Part shown: piece by piece, positions 35,226-44,107 of the stretch
Layout of the letters: every line of letters starts with the position of its first letter
Position numbering within the stretch: the first letter of the stretch is position 1
Assembly: GCA_938020525.1 (NCBI GenBank)
Contig: CALIHW010000003.1
Location: forward strand, 1 to 64,000
DNA from: an uncultured Granulosicoccaceae bacterium
GTDB lineage: Bacteria; Pseudomonadota; Gammaproteobacteria; Granulosicoccales; Granulosicoccaceae
Direction of reading: 5' to 3'
Length of the DNA: 64,000 nt
Notes under the pieces: generated by a model
Databases searched by the model: none
What the model was told of the DNA's origin: nothing
The model's input: the letters and a program-made list of their open reading frames with translations, nothing else
Translations under genes and position numbers: made by a program

Positions 35226-36503
35226 TCAGTAGCGAGGATTTGTCAGATCACGAAACGAATCGTTAAAGCGAGGACGTTCGTAGCGATCATCATAGAAAAT
35301 GGGTCGATCTACCACGTACCCACCCATTGAGCCAGACTGAAAAGTAACCACCGCTGTACCCATGACTGCCGCCGCTGCAACACCTGCAATAGCGATTTTT
35401 ATAATGCTATAGGGTCGCTCACCGCGAGTTTTACCGTTACGGCCATTGACCACAAAGCGAAAAGTCTTGCCTTTGAAAGTAAAAGCAGCTGTCCACAGGG
35501 GTAACAGTACATGCTTGAAGGTAGTGTTGGAATGGTTGGTGTTCAGACGATGAATTCGTTGTTGATCACCGCCAATTGCCTGAGACACATCACGACGTAT
35601 AGTCTGCTGCATAACACGTTGCGCGTGAGTAAAACCCTCGTCCAGTGCTACCTGATAAACCTCACTCTGAAAACCACTAAGATATTCTTCTGTATAGGGC
35701 ACCAGCTTTTCAAGATCCCAGGGCTCAAGCCAGTCAGTGATCTTGCGCGGCAGTGTTTTAGTCGCACCAATTAACAGATCATCAAAGTGTCTGTCTGTTC
35801 TGCCACTAACCGGAGTCCAGCGAACTTTGGGCACCATGCGGGAACGTCGGACATAACGACCATTCTCCATCACTGTCACCATACGTCTTACGTAGTAAAC
35901 ATCACCTCGCTGTCCGGTGTAGGAAGTTGCCGTGTCGCTGTCATATGTCCAGTAGGGTATGTAGACGCCTTTAAGGCTTTTGCCCTCTCGAGCATGATCT
36001 TTAAGTTTAGATGGAGCAAACCAGCGGCTTTTTATCCACTTGCTGTAGGCTGCAAACGCCTCGTCCCGATTGATCGCAAACGGCAGCAGAGCTTGAGGTG
36101 AAAACTCGTGAACCTCACCGGTACTGGTGACAACACTGGTACCACAAAAGGGACAGTCTCCAGAGTGCAGACTTTCATCAAGGTCAAACTGAGCGGCACA
36201 GTTTGGGCACTTCAGAAGCTGTTCCGTCTTTCCGAGATCACGTGTTCGCTCTAGTTTCTCAAGCCCCTTTGGCAGCGAGAGTTCGTCTATTGCGACATCC
36301 GGTATTTCTATCTCGTGGTGACGGCCACAGTAGGTGCACTTGAGGTCATCTGTGCCAATGGCATAAGCCAGATGACCACCGCAATTTGTACAGGGAAAGC
36401 GCGATTCTGCCCTGGAAGATGGTGCGTCAACAGGCGCTCCGACGCTGCCTTCAGCGTCGGGTACCTGCTTGTACGTCAGATAATCTTCGAACGGGTTACT
36501 CAA
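35226..36503 (-). CDS. Membrane-anchored double zinc-ribbon protein of an XpaC/TelA cluster
   Basis: A 425-residue protein with two N-terminal zinc ribbons (C38, C41, C56, C59 and C99, C102, C117, C120), each CxxC-CxxC. The middle has a large conserved region with W-K-SRWFAPSKLKD and KGVYIPYWTYD, then R-L-N-T-NHS. A single membrane segment lies near the C-terminus (about residues 370-388). The zinc ribbons resemble those of RNA polymerase or primosome proteins but no enzymatic site is visible. It is the last gene of the minus-strand series 39988 to 35226, 40 bases after the SPFH gene, and likely belongs to the same operon. Confidence 0.8.
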   Translation of the reverse strand: MSNPFEDYLTYKQVPDAEGSVGAPVDAPSSRAESRFPCTNCGGHLAYAIGTDDLKCTYCGRHHEIEIPDVAIDELSLPKGLEKLERTRDLGKTEQLLKCPNCAAQFDLDESLHSGDCPFCGTSVVTSTGEVHEFSPQALLPFAINRDEAFAAYSKWIKSRWFAPSKLKDHAREGKSLKGVYIPYWTYDSDTATSYTGQRGDVYYVRRMVTVMENGRYVRRSRMVPKVRWTPVSGRTDRHFDDLLIGATKTLPRKITDWLEPWDLEKLVPYTEEYLSGFQSEVYQVALDEGFTHAQRVMQQTIRRDVSQAIGGDQQRIHRLNTNHSNTTFKHVLLPLWTAAFTFKGKTFRFVVNGRNGKTRGERPYSIIKIAIAGVAAAAVMGTAVVTFQSGSMGGYVVDRPIFYDDRYERPRFNDSFRDLTNPRY

Positions 36504-36543
36504 CCGGTCTGCTTCCCATTGCCTGGCTATTGGTAACTAACTA

Positions 36544-37719
36544 TTAGCTAAGCGGCAACGGAGGCGGTGCTCCAAACAGTTCACTCAGTTCTTCTACGTC
36601 ACTGGCCATCTGCCAGTCCGCCATGCCACTTGCCCAAACCAGTGAGCTCGGTGCGAGATCACCATTCGCCAATTGCTGCTGCAGACCTTCAACACTGTAA
36701 GGCCCGGTGGCATCGCCATTAACCGCAACATGATAACGAGTGCCTCCTGGCAGCGGCGGTGGCCCGCCTCTGCCCGCGTTGCCTTGAGGTGCACTCTGAT
36801 AGTTACTCTGGTTTTGACTCTGGCCTTGACCGGGGCGTTGATAGTTGCCTTGTGGTAACTGTTGCTGACCCATGTTATTGGCCATTTGCTGACCCATTGC
36901 CAGACCTGCACCCATACCGATACCAGCACCTGCAGCACCACCTTCACTACTGGCACCCGCTTCAAGAGCAACACCAGTCTGGTAAGTCATATATCTATCA
37001 AGGTTACCGACCATACCTGCACTGGTCCGCTTATCAAGCGCTTCTTCGACTGAAGGGGGCACTGAGATATTTTCTACCAGCAGCTTGGTCAATTCCAGAC
37101 CGTACTCACCAAACTCAGGCTCAATACGTTTACCGATGATGTCACCGAGTTGTTCATAGTTAGCCGCCATATCCAGTACCGGAATACCCGCGGCACCGAC
37201 TGCCGATGAAAAGCGCGAGGTAATCAGGTTGCGCAGCTGGTCACTGATCTCTTCAACCTGAAAGTTACCATCGGTTCCAACAATCTCACGGATGAACTTC
37301 AACGGATCTGTTACCCGCACTCCGTAGGTACCAAAAGCACGCACCCGTGCAGCGCCAAATTCAGCATCGCGAATCATCAGTGGGTTTTTGGTACCCCACT
37401 TCAAATCAACAAAACGCTTGGTATTGACGAAATAAACTTCAGCCTTAAAAGGGCTGCTGAAGCCGTGATCCCAATTTAATATGGTGGACAGCACTGGCAG
37501 GTTTCGAGTCTCAAGCTCGTACATACCGGGACTGAGGACATCAGCTACCTCACCTTCATTAACAAAAACCGCAGCCTGACCTTCACGGACAGTCAGCTTG
37601 GCGCCGTACTTTATTTCGTTACCATAGCGCTCAAAGCGATAAACCATTGTGTCACTGGTGTCATCAGTCCACTCAATGATGTCTATAAATTCGCCAAATA
37701 GTTTGTCAAACAAACCCAT
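36544..37719 (-). CDS. SPFH-domain (virion core protein-like, YdjI-type) protein with C-terminal GYF_2 domain
   Basis: A 391-residue protein. The N-terminal part (about 1-230) matches the SPFH/band-7-like virion core protein group: MGLFDKLFGEFIDIIEWTDDT, REGQAAVFVNEGEVADV and a late AAN-YEQLGDIIGKRI. A Gly/Gln/Asn-rich linker (about 255-325) leads to a GYF_2/DUF4339 domain (about 329-388) with YSVEGLQQQL and W-ASGMADWQ. SPFH proteins organise membrane domains; GYF domains bind proline-rich segments. It starts two bases after telA, so cotranscription is near certain. Confidence 0.85.
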   Translation of the reverse strand: MGLFDKLFGEFIDIIEWTDDTSDTMVYRFERYGNEIKYGAKLTVREGQAAVFVNEGEVADVLSPGMYELETRNLPVLSTILNWDHGFSSPFKAEVYFVNTKRFVDLKWGTKNPLMIRDAEFGAARVRAFGTYGVRVTDPLKFIREIVGTDGNFQVEEISDQLRNLITSRFSSAVGAAGIPVLDMAANYEQLGDIIGKRIEPEFGEYGLELTKLLVENISVPPSVEEALDKRTSAGMVGNLDRYMTYQTGVALEAGASSEGGAAGAGIGMGAGLAMGQQMANNMGQQQLPQGNYQRPGQGQSQNQSNYQSAPQGNAGRGGPPPLPGGTRYHVAVNGDATGPYSVEGLQQQLANGDLAPSSLVWASGMADWQMASDVEELSELFGAPPPLPLS

Positions 37720-37721
37720 TT

Positions 37722-38906
37722 TTATGCTCCTGTAGATGTTGCGCGTGCTTGCGAGCTAGCAGATACGAGTTTGCTCTTCAGTTCGCTTTCAAGTTGTTGC
37801 AGTGTGCGTTCTGCTTCCTTTCGCTTAACCTTGCCTTCATCCGCAATACGCAGACTTTCTTCAATTGTCGCGATCAGATTCTCATTAGCACGCTTCACGG
37901 ATTCGATATCAAACACCCCGCGCTCCATTTGTTCGCGGACTTCACGATTGGCAGTGCGCAGAGTCTCTGCATTTTTCTCCAGCAGATCATTTGTTAAGTC
38001 TGTAGCGGACTTTACACTCTTCGCTGCCTCCTGTGACCGAAACACTGTCACAGACTGAGCTAACTGTTGACGCCATAATGGCACGGTGTTGACAAGGGTG
38101 GAGCTAATCTTCGATACCAGCCCTTTGTCGTTTTCTTGCACCATACGAATACTCGGCAGGCTTTGCATTGCCACCTGACGTGTAAGCATTAGATCGTGAA
38201 TACGTCGCTCAAGATCGTCGCGAGCAGTGCGCATGTCACGCAACTCCTGCGCTTTGAGCACGTCGTCAGTGTTTTCTGCCGATTTGGCAAGCGCTGGTAA
38301 CTCGACAGTGTCCAGCAGCTTGAGCTTTTCTTCACCTGCGGCAATATAAAGCTCCAATGAGTGGTAGTAGTCGAGGTTGGCATCGTATAAACGATCAAGA
38401 CTGGCAATGTCAGTTAGCAGTTTGGTTTTGTGGTCTTCAAGGTTATCTGTGATGGTATCAATCTGACGCCGCACCCCTTCGTACTTTTGCACAAACTGCA
38501 CTGCAGGTGAGGCGCGTTTGAACAATCTTGCGAAGAACCCCTGCTTCTTATTCGGATCGAGACCGGCAACATCAAAACCTCGTAGCACAGTAACCATGTC
38601 GTTGAGCTCCTGACCTGCGGGACCGACATCTTTGTTGCGCACACCTTCCAGCATGTTGTCACTGATAGTAGTCAACTGCTCCTGAGCACCACTACCATAA
38701 AAAAGAATGCTGTTCGAATCACCGAGATCAATGTCGTTCATCAGTTCTGTGATACGGGCGCGATCAGTCTGATTGGCGCTCTCCATCGTCACCATTTCAT
38801 ATTTGAGATCCGGTGATAACATTGCATCGAGCTTGGCAACATCTTCCTTTAAGGACTCATCTGTCATTGTGGTTATTGATCTGTTTTCAGAATCTGGCAT
38901 ATTCAC
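37722..38906 (-). CDS. telA: TelA-family (toxic anion resistance) protein
   Basis: A 394-residue, largely helical cytoplasmic protein. The pattern matches TelA/KlaA (toxic anion resistance): I-T-D-N-L-E-D-H, A-TEE-like coiled helices (about residues 150-250), the core LPSIRMVQENDKGLVSKISSTLVNTVPLWRQQL and the long heptad helix ATDLTNDLLEKNAETLRTANREVREQMERGVFDIE (in pieces), then a C-terminal helix. Its name comes from tellurite resistance, but on chromosomes it commonly pairs with XpaC, as it does here. It is 81 bases downstream of xpaC and two bases upstream of the SPFH gene. Confidence 0.9.
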   Translation of the reverse strand: MNMPDSENRSITTMTDESLKEDVAKLDAMLSPDLKYEMVTMESANQTDRARITELMNDIDLGDSNSILFYGSGAQEQLTTISDNMLEGVRNKDVGPAGQELNDMVTVLRGFDVAGLDPNKKQGFFARLFKRASPAVQFVQKYEGVRRQIDTITDNLEDHKTKLLTDIASLDRLYDANLDYYHSLELYIAAGEEKLKLLDTVELPALAKSAENTDDVLKAQELRDMRTARDDLERRIHDLMLTRQVAMQSLPSIRMVQENDKGLVSKISSTLVNTVPLWRQQLAQSVTVFRSQEAAKSVKSATDLTNDLLEKNAETLRTANREVREQMERGVFDIESVKRANENLIATIEESLRIADEGKVKRKEAERTLQQLESELKSKLVSASSQARATSTGA

Positions 38907-38987
38907 TCCCCTGATTAATCTCGGGCTCGGTTACGGTTAATGCTGCTATACAAGTCGCTTGTACATCTGCGGTGTTTGATAAAAAAA

Positions 38988-39845
38988 TCAAACACCCTCT
39001 TTTTCAAGTTGCATTTGTAAAACTTCAATCTGAACATCAAGCTCAGTCAGGTTATTTTCCAGCAACTTGCCCTTCTGTTCTTCAATCACAGTTTCTATGG
39101 TTTGCAGTACATTGCGAAAATTATCTTCAAGCTCGCCGTTGTCACCGTACTTATGGGTATCAGCGTATCCCTCAGTGACTCGTTGAGCACCGTCCAGATA
39201 GGTTCTTAGAAACTTTCTTGCACGCCTTAGATCACGCGGATCATCTTCGACGATATCAGTTATCTCACGCACGCCTTTAACGATATTCTTGAGCCGATCT
39301 TTCATTTCCACATTGTGGATACGATCTCTCGCCGCCTCTATTGCCAGTATCTTTTGATCTGCCTCATCAAGTATCTCAATAACTTCTTCTGACGTTACTC
39401 CAACCGCTGGCATGTCAGGCGCATTACGAGAAGGGTCTGTTCCGTAGGTGAGAACTGCACCCACTCCCGCTGCAACCCCCAGTAGCAGGCTGCTGAAAAG
39501 TGTGATTTTTGCACCGAGTAACGCACCGACAAAGATCGCTATCCCTACAATCCCTGCACCAATCATTTTATAAGGCACTGTACTGCTGCGACGAACAATT
39601 TTGCGCCGTTTCGCTTCCTGCTCAATCGCGAGCCCATTGCGCACCATGGTGGCGGCCAGCATACAAAGTGCAAAGCACACTGCAAAACCCAACGCGCTAG
39701 AGCTATTACCTCCAAGCATTCGCCACAGAGCCAGAAACAGCATTGGCATCGGCAGCAGGTACAAAAGAAAACCCCTCGCTGTTGGCACTCTCACTGGATT
39801 GTCAGGGTCGTATTTTTTCGCCCCGCCTCGTTTCAGCTGACTCAC
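38988..39845 (-). CDS. XpaC-family (5-bromo-4-chloroindolyl phosphate hydrolysis) membrane protein
   Basis: A 285-residue protein starting with GTG, with several hydrophobic segments (about residues 25-40, 50-66, 95-130) followed by a helical cytoplasmic half (about 140-285). The family name comes from a B. subtilis gene, and enzymatic activity is doubtful. XpaC and TelA are known to be genomic neighbours. The GTG overlaps the stop of the 48-residue gene upstream by GTGA, which suggests coupled translation. Confidence 0.85.
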   Translation of the reverse strand: MSQLKRGGAKKYDPDNPVRVPTARGFLLYLLPMPMLFLALWRMLGGNSSSALGFAVCFALCMLAATMVRNGLAIEQEAKRRKIVRRSSTVPYKMIGAGIVGIAIFVGALLGAKITLFSSLLLGVAAGVGAVLTYGTDPSRNAPDMPAVGVTSEEVIEILDEADQKILAIEAARDRIHNVEMKDRLKNIVKGVREITDIVEDDPRDLRRARKFLRTYLDGAQRVTEGYADTHKYGDNGELEDNFRNVLQTIETVIEEQKGKLLENNLTELDVQIEVLQMQLEKEGV

Positions 39846-39988
39846 TTAATCACCTTCACGTTCGGTCCGTCACCGCCGGAACCCATTACCCTCTCAACCG
39901 AAGGGCCTAATAAGCCAACACAGGAAACACCGCCGATCGAGCACACGAGCATCACTACACCGATCATTTTTTTCAATTTTTCAGGCAT
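39842..39988 (-). CDS. Small predicted membrane protein (48 residues) leading the XpaC operon
   Basis: ATG at 39988 to TGA at 39842 gives 48 residues: an N-terminal charged stretch MPEKLKK, a hydrophobic segment (about residues 8-28, MIGVVMLVCSIGG-VSC-VGLL) and a Gly/Asp-rich C-terminus. The TGA overlaps the xpaC start (GTGA). The spacing and its place at the head of the operon argue that it is a real gene, but no homology is recognised. A cysteine near the end of the hydrophobic segment (V-S-C) could be a lipobox-like site; this is weak. Confidence 0.6.
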   Translation of the reverse strand: MPEKLKKMIGVVMLVCSIGGVSCVGLLGPSVERVMGSGGDGPNVKVIK

Positions 39989-40097
39989 TCAAAAGATCCA
40001 CTTCAAACCTGCATTTAGATGCGGTCAGACTCAATATTTTCAAGTGATTTCAGGTAGATGTACGGTTAGGCTACCAACAATTACAAGCGGCATTTTA

Positions 40098-40772
40098 TCA
40101 GGTTTCAGAGGCCGCTTTTGGTCGCAATACATAGCTTGATTCAGAAACAGTTTTAAGACCCCGTTGCCTAAGGTTACCGAGCTGTTCCTCGCCACTTAAG
40201 GATTCCAGTAAATCAACCTCAAACCATTCTTCATAATGGTCTCTGACTTCAGATTCCGGCACTGAAAAAGGCGGTCCCTTCATTTCTTCCTGATCGTAAG
40301 CTATTGTAATTAAGAATATTTCTGACCCACCCGGTAAAATCGATCGCAAGTGATCAGCGTAGGATTTTCGCATTAACGGCGGTAAGGCGATTAACGCTGC
40401 TCTGTCATAAATACGGCTTACTCGAGTCAGATGCTCAGATTGCAGCTTGAAAAAATCCCCGGCATACAGAGTCCAGCCAGGAGCTCGAAAAACAGTTAAA
40501 TCGCCATCCCGCTCACAAACGGCATCTATTGACTGTTGTTTACAAAATTCTTCAAGCGCTGAAATGCTTAGATCGATTCCTATGACATGGTGGCCATACT
40601 CATGCAGCCACATCATGTCGTGGCTTCTGCCACACAGCGGTACAAACACAGTTTCACCTGATGCAGCACCGGCAGCAGTCCAGTGCTTCCTGAGAAAAGG
40701 ATTGATGTCTTGTTGCTGCCATCCGGGCTGATCTGATTTAGACCAGGCCTCGTGCCAAAAATCATGTTCCAT
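40098..40772 (-). CDS. tpm: Thiopurine S-methyltransferase (Tpm)
   Basis: A 224-residue SAM-dependent methyltransferase of the TPMT family, which methylates thiols such as selenite, tellurite or thiopurines. It starts MEHDFWHEAWSKSDQPGWQQ (split here: the FWHE/W motif), then VPLCGRSHDMMWL (SAM loop), IGIDLS, LYAGDFF and YDRAALIALPP. It lies between the XpaC operon and galE, on its own. Confidence 0.93.
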   Translation of the reverse strand: MEHDFWHEAWSKSDQPGWQQQDINPFLRKHWTAAGAASGETVFVPLCGRSHDMMWLHEYGHHVIGIDLSISALEEFCKQQSIDAVCERDGDLTVFRAPGWTLYAGDFFKLQSEHLTRVSRIYDRAALIALPPLMRKSYADHLRSILPGGSEIFLITIAYDQEEMKGPPFSVPESEVRDHYEEWFEVDLLESLSGEEQLGNLRQRGLKTVSESSYVLRPKAASET

Positions 40773-40983
40773 AAAGTAAGCCTCCCATCAGCCGATATCC
40801 GAGACGTTCAGTTGAAGCCAGGATGCGGACTGTCACCACCTTCTCGCCGTTTGGGGCTATTTTAACAGATTGGCTGGTGTCACATTTTTTGAGGTATATT
40901 GAATGCGGATAACGTCTGCATTCAAAGTACTACATTCAGTGTGTGTTTCAGGCACACGGTAATCGAACATAAAGGCAAAGCAA

Positions 40984-41979
40984 ATGTCGAAATCAATTCT
41001 CGTCACAGGTGGTGCCGGCTACATAGGCAGCCACACAGTCAAACAACTCGGCCAACAAGGCGAGAAAATCGTAGTACTCGACGATCTCTCTACCGGCTTT
41101 GAAGACAGTGTTTTATTCGGTGAACTTGTGGTCGGTAAAACCGGTGATATGGAACTTGTCGATCGCATCATGACCGAGCATGGCATTGATACAGTGATGC
41201 ACTTTGCTGCTCATACAATCGTACCAGAGTCAGTGGAAAATCCACTCAAGTACTACAACAACAATACTGCAAGCACACGCAACCTGCTTGAGTGTTGCCA
41301 GAACAACAAGGTTAGTAACTTTATTTTCTCATCTACTGCTGCCACCTACGGCGATGGTGATGGCAACCCATGCACTGAAGAATCCGCAACAGCACCAATC
41401 AATCCGTACGGCATGTCAAAACTGATGTCTGAGTATATGATTGAAGATCTCGCCAAAGCCTGCGATATGAAGCATGTGATTTTGCGCTACTTCAATGTAG
41501 CCGGTTGTGATCCCGACGGTGAGATCGGTCAGTCAACTGTCGGTGCGACTTTGCTGGTTAAGGTTGCGGCAGAAGTAGCTGTAGGCAAACGACCGGAAAT
41601 ATATGTATACGGCACAGACTATCCGACAGCAGATGGCACTGGTGTACGTGATTATATCCATGTTGCAGATCTTGCCTCAGCACACATTCATGCACTGGAC
41701 TATCTGCGAAAAGGTGGCGAGTCAACCCGTCTTAACTGTGGTTATGGTCACGGCTACAGTGTTCGCGATGTTCTGAACACAGTTCAGAAAGTAAACGGTG
41801 CAGACATTAAAATCGTAGAGCATCCACGTCGCGCAGGCGATCCGCCAGAACTGATTGCGAATGTAGATAAAATTCACCGAACTCTCGACTGGACACCGAA
41901 GTACGATGATCTGGAAAAGATTGTCGCAACCGCAATCAATTGGGAAAAACATCTTTTGAAAAAAAGCAAAGCTGCTTAA
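40984..41979 (+). CDS. galE: GalE, UDP-glucose 4-epimerase
   Basis: A 331-residue NAD-dependent epimerase interconverting UDP-glucose and UDP-galactose. The Rossmann motif VTGGAGYIGSHT starts near residue 6, SSTAATYG and the catalytic PYGMSKLMSEYM (Tyr-x-x-x-Lys) follow, then RYFNVAGCDPDG-IG and the C-terminal RAGDPP block. A terminator follows at 42009-42066. Confidence 0.95.
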   Translation: MSKSILVTGGAGYIGSHTVKQLGQQGEKIVVLDDLSTGFEDSVLFGELVVGKTGDMELVDRIMTEHGIDTVMHFAAHTIVPESVENPLKYYNNNTASTRNLLECCQNNKVSNFIFSSTAATYGDGDGNPCTEESATAPINPYGMSKLMSEYMIEDLAKACDMKHVILRYFNVAGCDPDGEIGQSTVGATLLVKVAAEVAVGKRPEIYVYGTDYPTADGTGVRDYIHVADLASAHIHALDYLRKGGESTRLNCGYGHGYSVRDVLNTVQKVNGADIKIVEHPRRAGDPPELIANVDKIHRTLDWTPKYDDLEKIVATAINWEKHLLKKSKAA

Positions 41980-42008
41980 TGATTAATTAACACACCGCTC
42001 TTAATTGG

Positions 42009-42066
42009 TAAAAAAACCGCGCCCAGAGGCTGTACTGCGTACAGAGACAGCCGCGGTATTTTTTTC
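42009..42066 (+). terminator. Terminator after galE
   Basis: ACCGCG at the left pairs with CGCGGT at the right; inside it GGCTGT / ACAGCC and CTGTAC-TGC-GTACAG can also pair, giving a long hairpin, followed by TTTTTTT. It sits between the galE stop and MITE copy 3. Confidence 0.75.
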
Positions 42067-42071
42067 TACAA

Positions 42072-42253
42072 CTAGCCCGGTTTATTCATGAAAATGACGG
42101 CATCCCGCTTGATCCTTGATTCCACAGCGAATTTTTTCTCTTGTAAATATCAGTAAGCCAAGTAAATGAAAACATGGAACGCGAGAAGGAAATGCCCTGT
42201 GAAACCAATGCGCTGCGCGCTATGCTCGCCATTTCACGAATAAACCGGGCTAG
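42072..42253. mobile_element. MITE copy 3 (182 bp, CTAG ends)
   Basis: CTAGCCCGGTTTATTCATGA at the left and (reverse complement of the right end) CTAGCCCGGTTTATTCGTGA form nearly perfect terminal inverted repeats of about 20 bases. The CTAG at both outer edges repeats the pattern of copies 1 and 2. The internal sequence is unrelated to theirs, so this is a different subfamily driven by the same kind of ends. No coding sequence is inside. Confidence 0.82.
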
Positions 42254-42272
42254 AGCAACACAGTATTGAAAC

Positions 42273-43694
42273 TTACAGGGCAAGATCCAACATCAAATCT
42301 TCTGTGTGATTTCTTCGCTGTACAATACTGTTAGAAATCATCTGATAGTGCGCTAGCTGATCTGCCTCCGGTAAAGCTCTAACATCCGCTGACTTTACTT
42401 TAAGCGCTACAATATCTGTCATTACTTCAACGTCGCTATCACACCTGTTAGCGTGCAGGAAACCTATCTCACCAAAGCAATCACCAGGGCCTATAACAGC
42501 GCTTAGGTTGTTGTGCCCTGAAATACTGGCGACTCCTTCGATGATTACGTATAGATGATTGTCAATCGTACCTTTACCAAGCGCTGTCGTGCCGGCATTG
42601 AATCGAACGATCTCGCTAACCGATGCAAAGCATGCAATCTTGCGCTCACTGAACTTTGAAAAGAATTTAAGTTGAGAAATTACCGGCACCCAGCCAGCCA
42701 GTTCAGGCTTCAGCATATCGGGTGGCGCCATCTTATCAAGCACGTCTCCAAGAGCTTCCGCCATTTCGGCACCACTCGAGTATCGCTTGCTCGGGTTCTT
42801 GGCAAGACTCCGAGCGACCACCTTCTCCAGTTCCGAAGGCAGATCTTTGCGAATAGAAGTCAACAACGGTGCAGGCTCATTAAGAATAGCTTTGAACAAT
42901 TCTTTAACTTCTCGAGCCTTAAAGACTTGCTGGCCTGTGAGCATTTCGAATAAAACTGTACCAAGCGAATAAATATCGCTGCGTGGCCCAAGCTCCGAAC
43001 CGCTCACCTGTTCCGGCGACACATAATTTGGCGTGCCAAGTGCTGGTCTGCCAGTACCGGCGGCCTCATCAGCAGTGGTGCTGATAGCAATTCCGAAGTC
43101 CAGCAGTTTTACCGATCCATTGTTAGCTATCATAATATTTGCAGGCTTTATATCGCGATGAACGATGCCTTTGTTGTGCGAAAAATCGATCGCTTTGCAG
43201 ACTTCCGCAATCACGCTGACCACTCTATGTGGAGACAGTTGATCTTTGCCACGTCCATACTGTTTCAGCGATACACCCTCCACATACTCCATAACGAGGT
43301 AGTTGAGTGGCCCATCGATTCCTGCATCATAAACAGTGACAATATTCGGGTGAGATAGCCGACCGGCAGACAAAGTCTCTGTGATAAATGCTTTCTGAGC
43401 ACCGGGCATTTTTCCGCTCTGCTGGTCAAGCGTTCCGACCTGGGAAATTTTTATCGCTACATCACGTGACAGGATTGCGTCGTAGGCACGGTACACCACA
43501 CCGCAGGTGCCACTGCCAATTCGTTCCAGCAGTTGATACTTTCCAACCTTTGCCGGTACTTCGAAATCTACCGGTGCTGTTTGCTGGACAGGTGCTGCTT
43601 GTTGGGCGGAAACCAGGCCCGCGTCCAATCGATCGGAATCCAATGCCTCCGGAGCGACTGAGTCAGGGTTTACTGAAAGTGTATTTTGCATCAT
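42273..43694 (-). CDS. Hanks-type Ser/Thr protein kinase with C-terminal cyclic-nucleotide-binding domain
   Basis: A 473-residue protein. The kinase domain (about 52-320) has the glycine loop IGSGTCGVVYR (59-69), Lys82 in VAIKIS, HRD at 179-181 (IVHRDIKPANIMI), and DFG at 199-201 (LLDFGIA); all three motifs are intact. The activation-loop GTPNYVSPEQ follows. A cyclic-nucleotide-binding domain (about 345-455) contains GPGDCFGEIGFL with the glutamate of the phosphate-binding cassette, but the following residues are HANRCDSD rather than the R-A-A of cAMP-binding proteins. No transmembrane segment was seen. Confidence 0.9.
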   Translation of the reverse strand: MMQNTLSVNPDSVAPEALDSDRLDAGLVSAQQAAPVQQTAPVDFEVPAKVGKYQLLERIGSGTCGVVYRAYDAILSRDVAIKISQVGTLDQQSGKMPGAQKAFITETLSAGRLSHPNIVTVYDAGIDGPLNYLVMEYVEGVSLKQYGRGKDQLSPHRVVSVIAEVCKAIDFSHNKGIVHRDIKPANIMIANNGSVKLLDFGIAISTTADEAAGTGRPALGTPNYVSPEQVSGSELGPRSDIYSLGTVLFEMLTGQQVFKAREVKELFKAILNEPAPLLTSIRKDLPSELEKVVARSLAKNPSKRYSSGAEMAEALGDVLDKMAPPDMLKPELAGWVPVISQLKFFSKFSERKIACFASVSEIVRFNAGTTALGKGTIDNHLYVIIEGVASISGHNNLSAVIGPGDCFGEIGFLHANRCDSDVEVMTDIVALKVKSADVRALPEADQLAHYQMISNSIVQRRNHTEDLMLDLAL

Positions 43695-44107
43695 CTATTT
43701 CTTCTTTTGTTCTGTATCGCAGATGTCATCGGAGGCCATGCCAATCCGCTATCCGGACCCTGCTCCACTTTTATCCTTATAAGCATAGTCAAAAATTGGT
43801 TGTACACAGGTGCAAATAACTCTTTTGACATGCAAAAGCGCTTTTTGAGGCAAATTGACCCGCATTCATCACACAAAACCATCTTTCGGGTACTGCCAGC
43901 GCGGAGCCGATCAACTACAAATTCTGTGCCAATATTTTAGTCAGAAACATCTCAACGGAAGAAAGGGCTGAGGATAGAAAGGTCCGGAGGAGATGAACCT
44001 CTTAAAAGGCAGGCTGACGAGAAATACCAAAGAAAATGTAGGGCGACCATCAAATTTAGTCGACACGGAAGCCGGCTCTACCGATTAACAGCGCAAATGA
44101 CTTACAA
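43695..44107. other. Non-coding spacer upstream of the kinase gene (413 bp)
   Basis: No gene or known RNA was recognised. It contains an AT-rich region near 43780-43810 that could carry the kinase promoter, but no confident -35/-10 pair. The stretch 43960-44060 is purine-rich and holds no clear hairpin. Confidence 0.4.

Noticed and set aside
43960-44060. Possible structured RNA (RNase P-like GGAGG/AAAG motifs)
   Set aside because: The motifs do not line up with the conserved P RNA core and no stable stem is visible.
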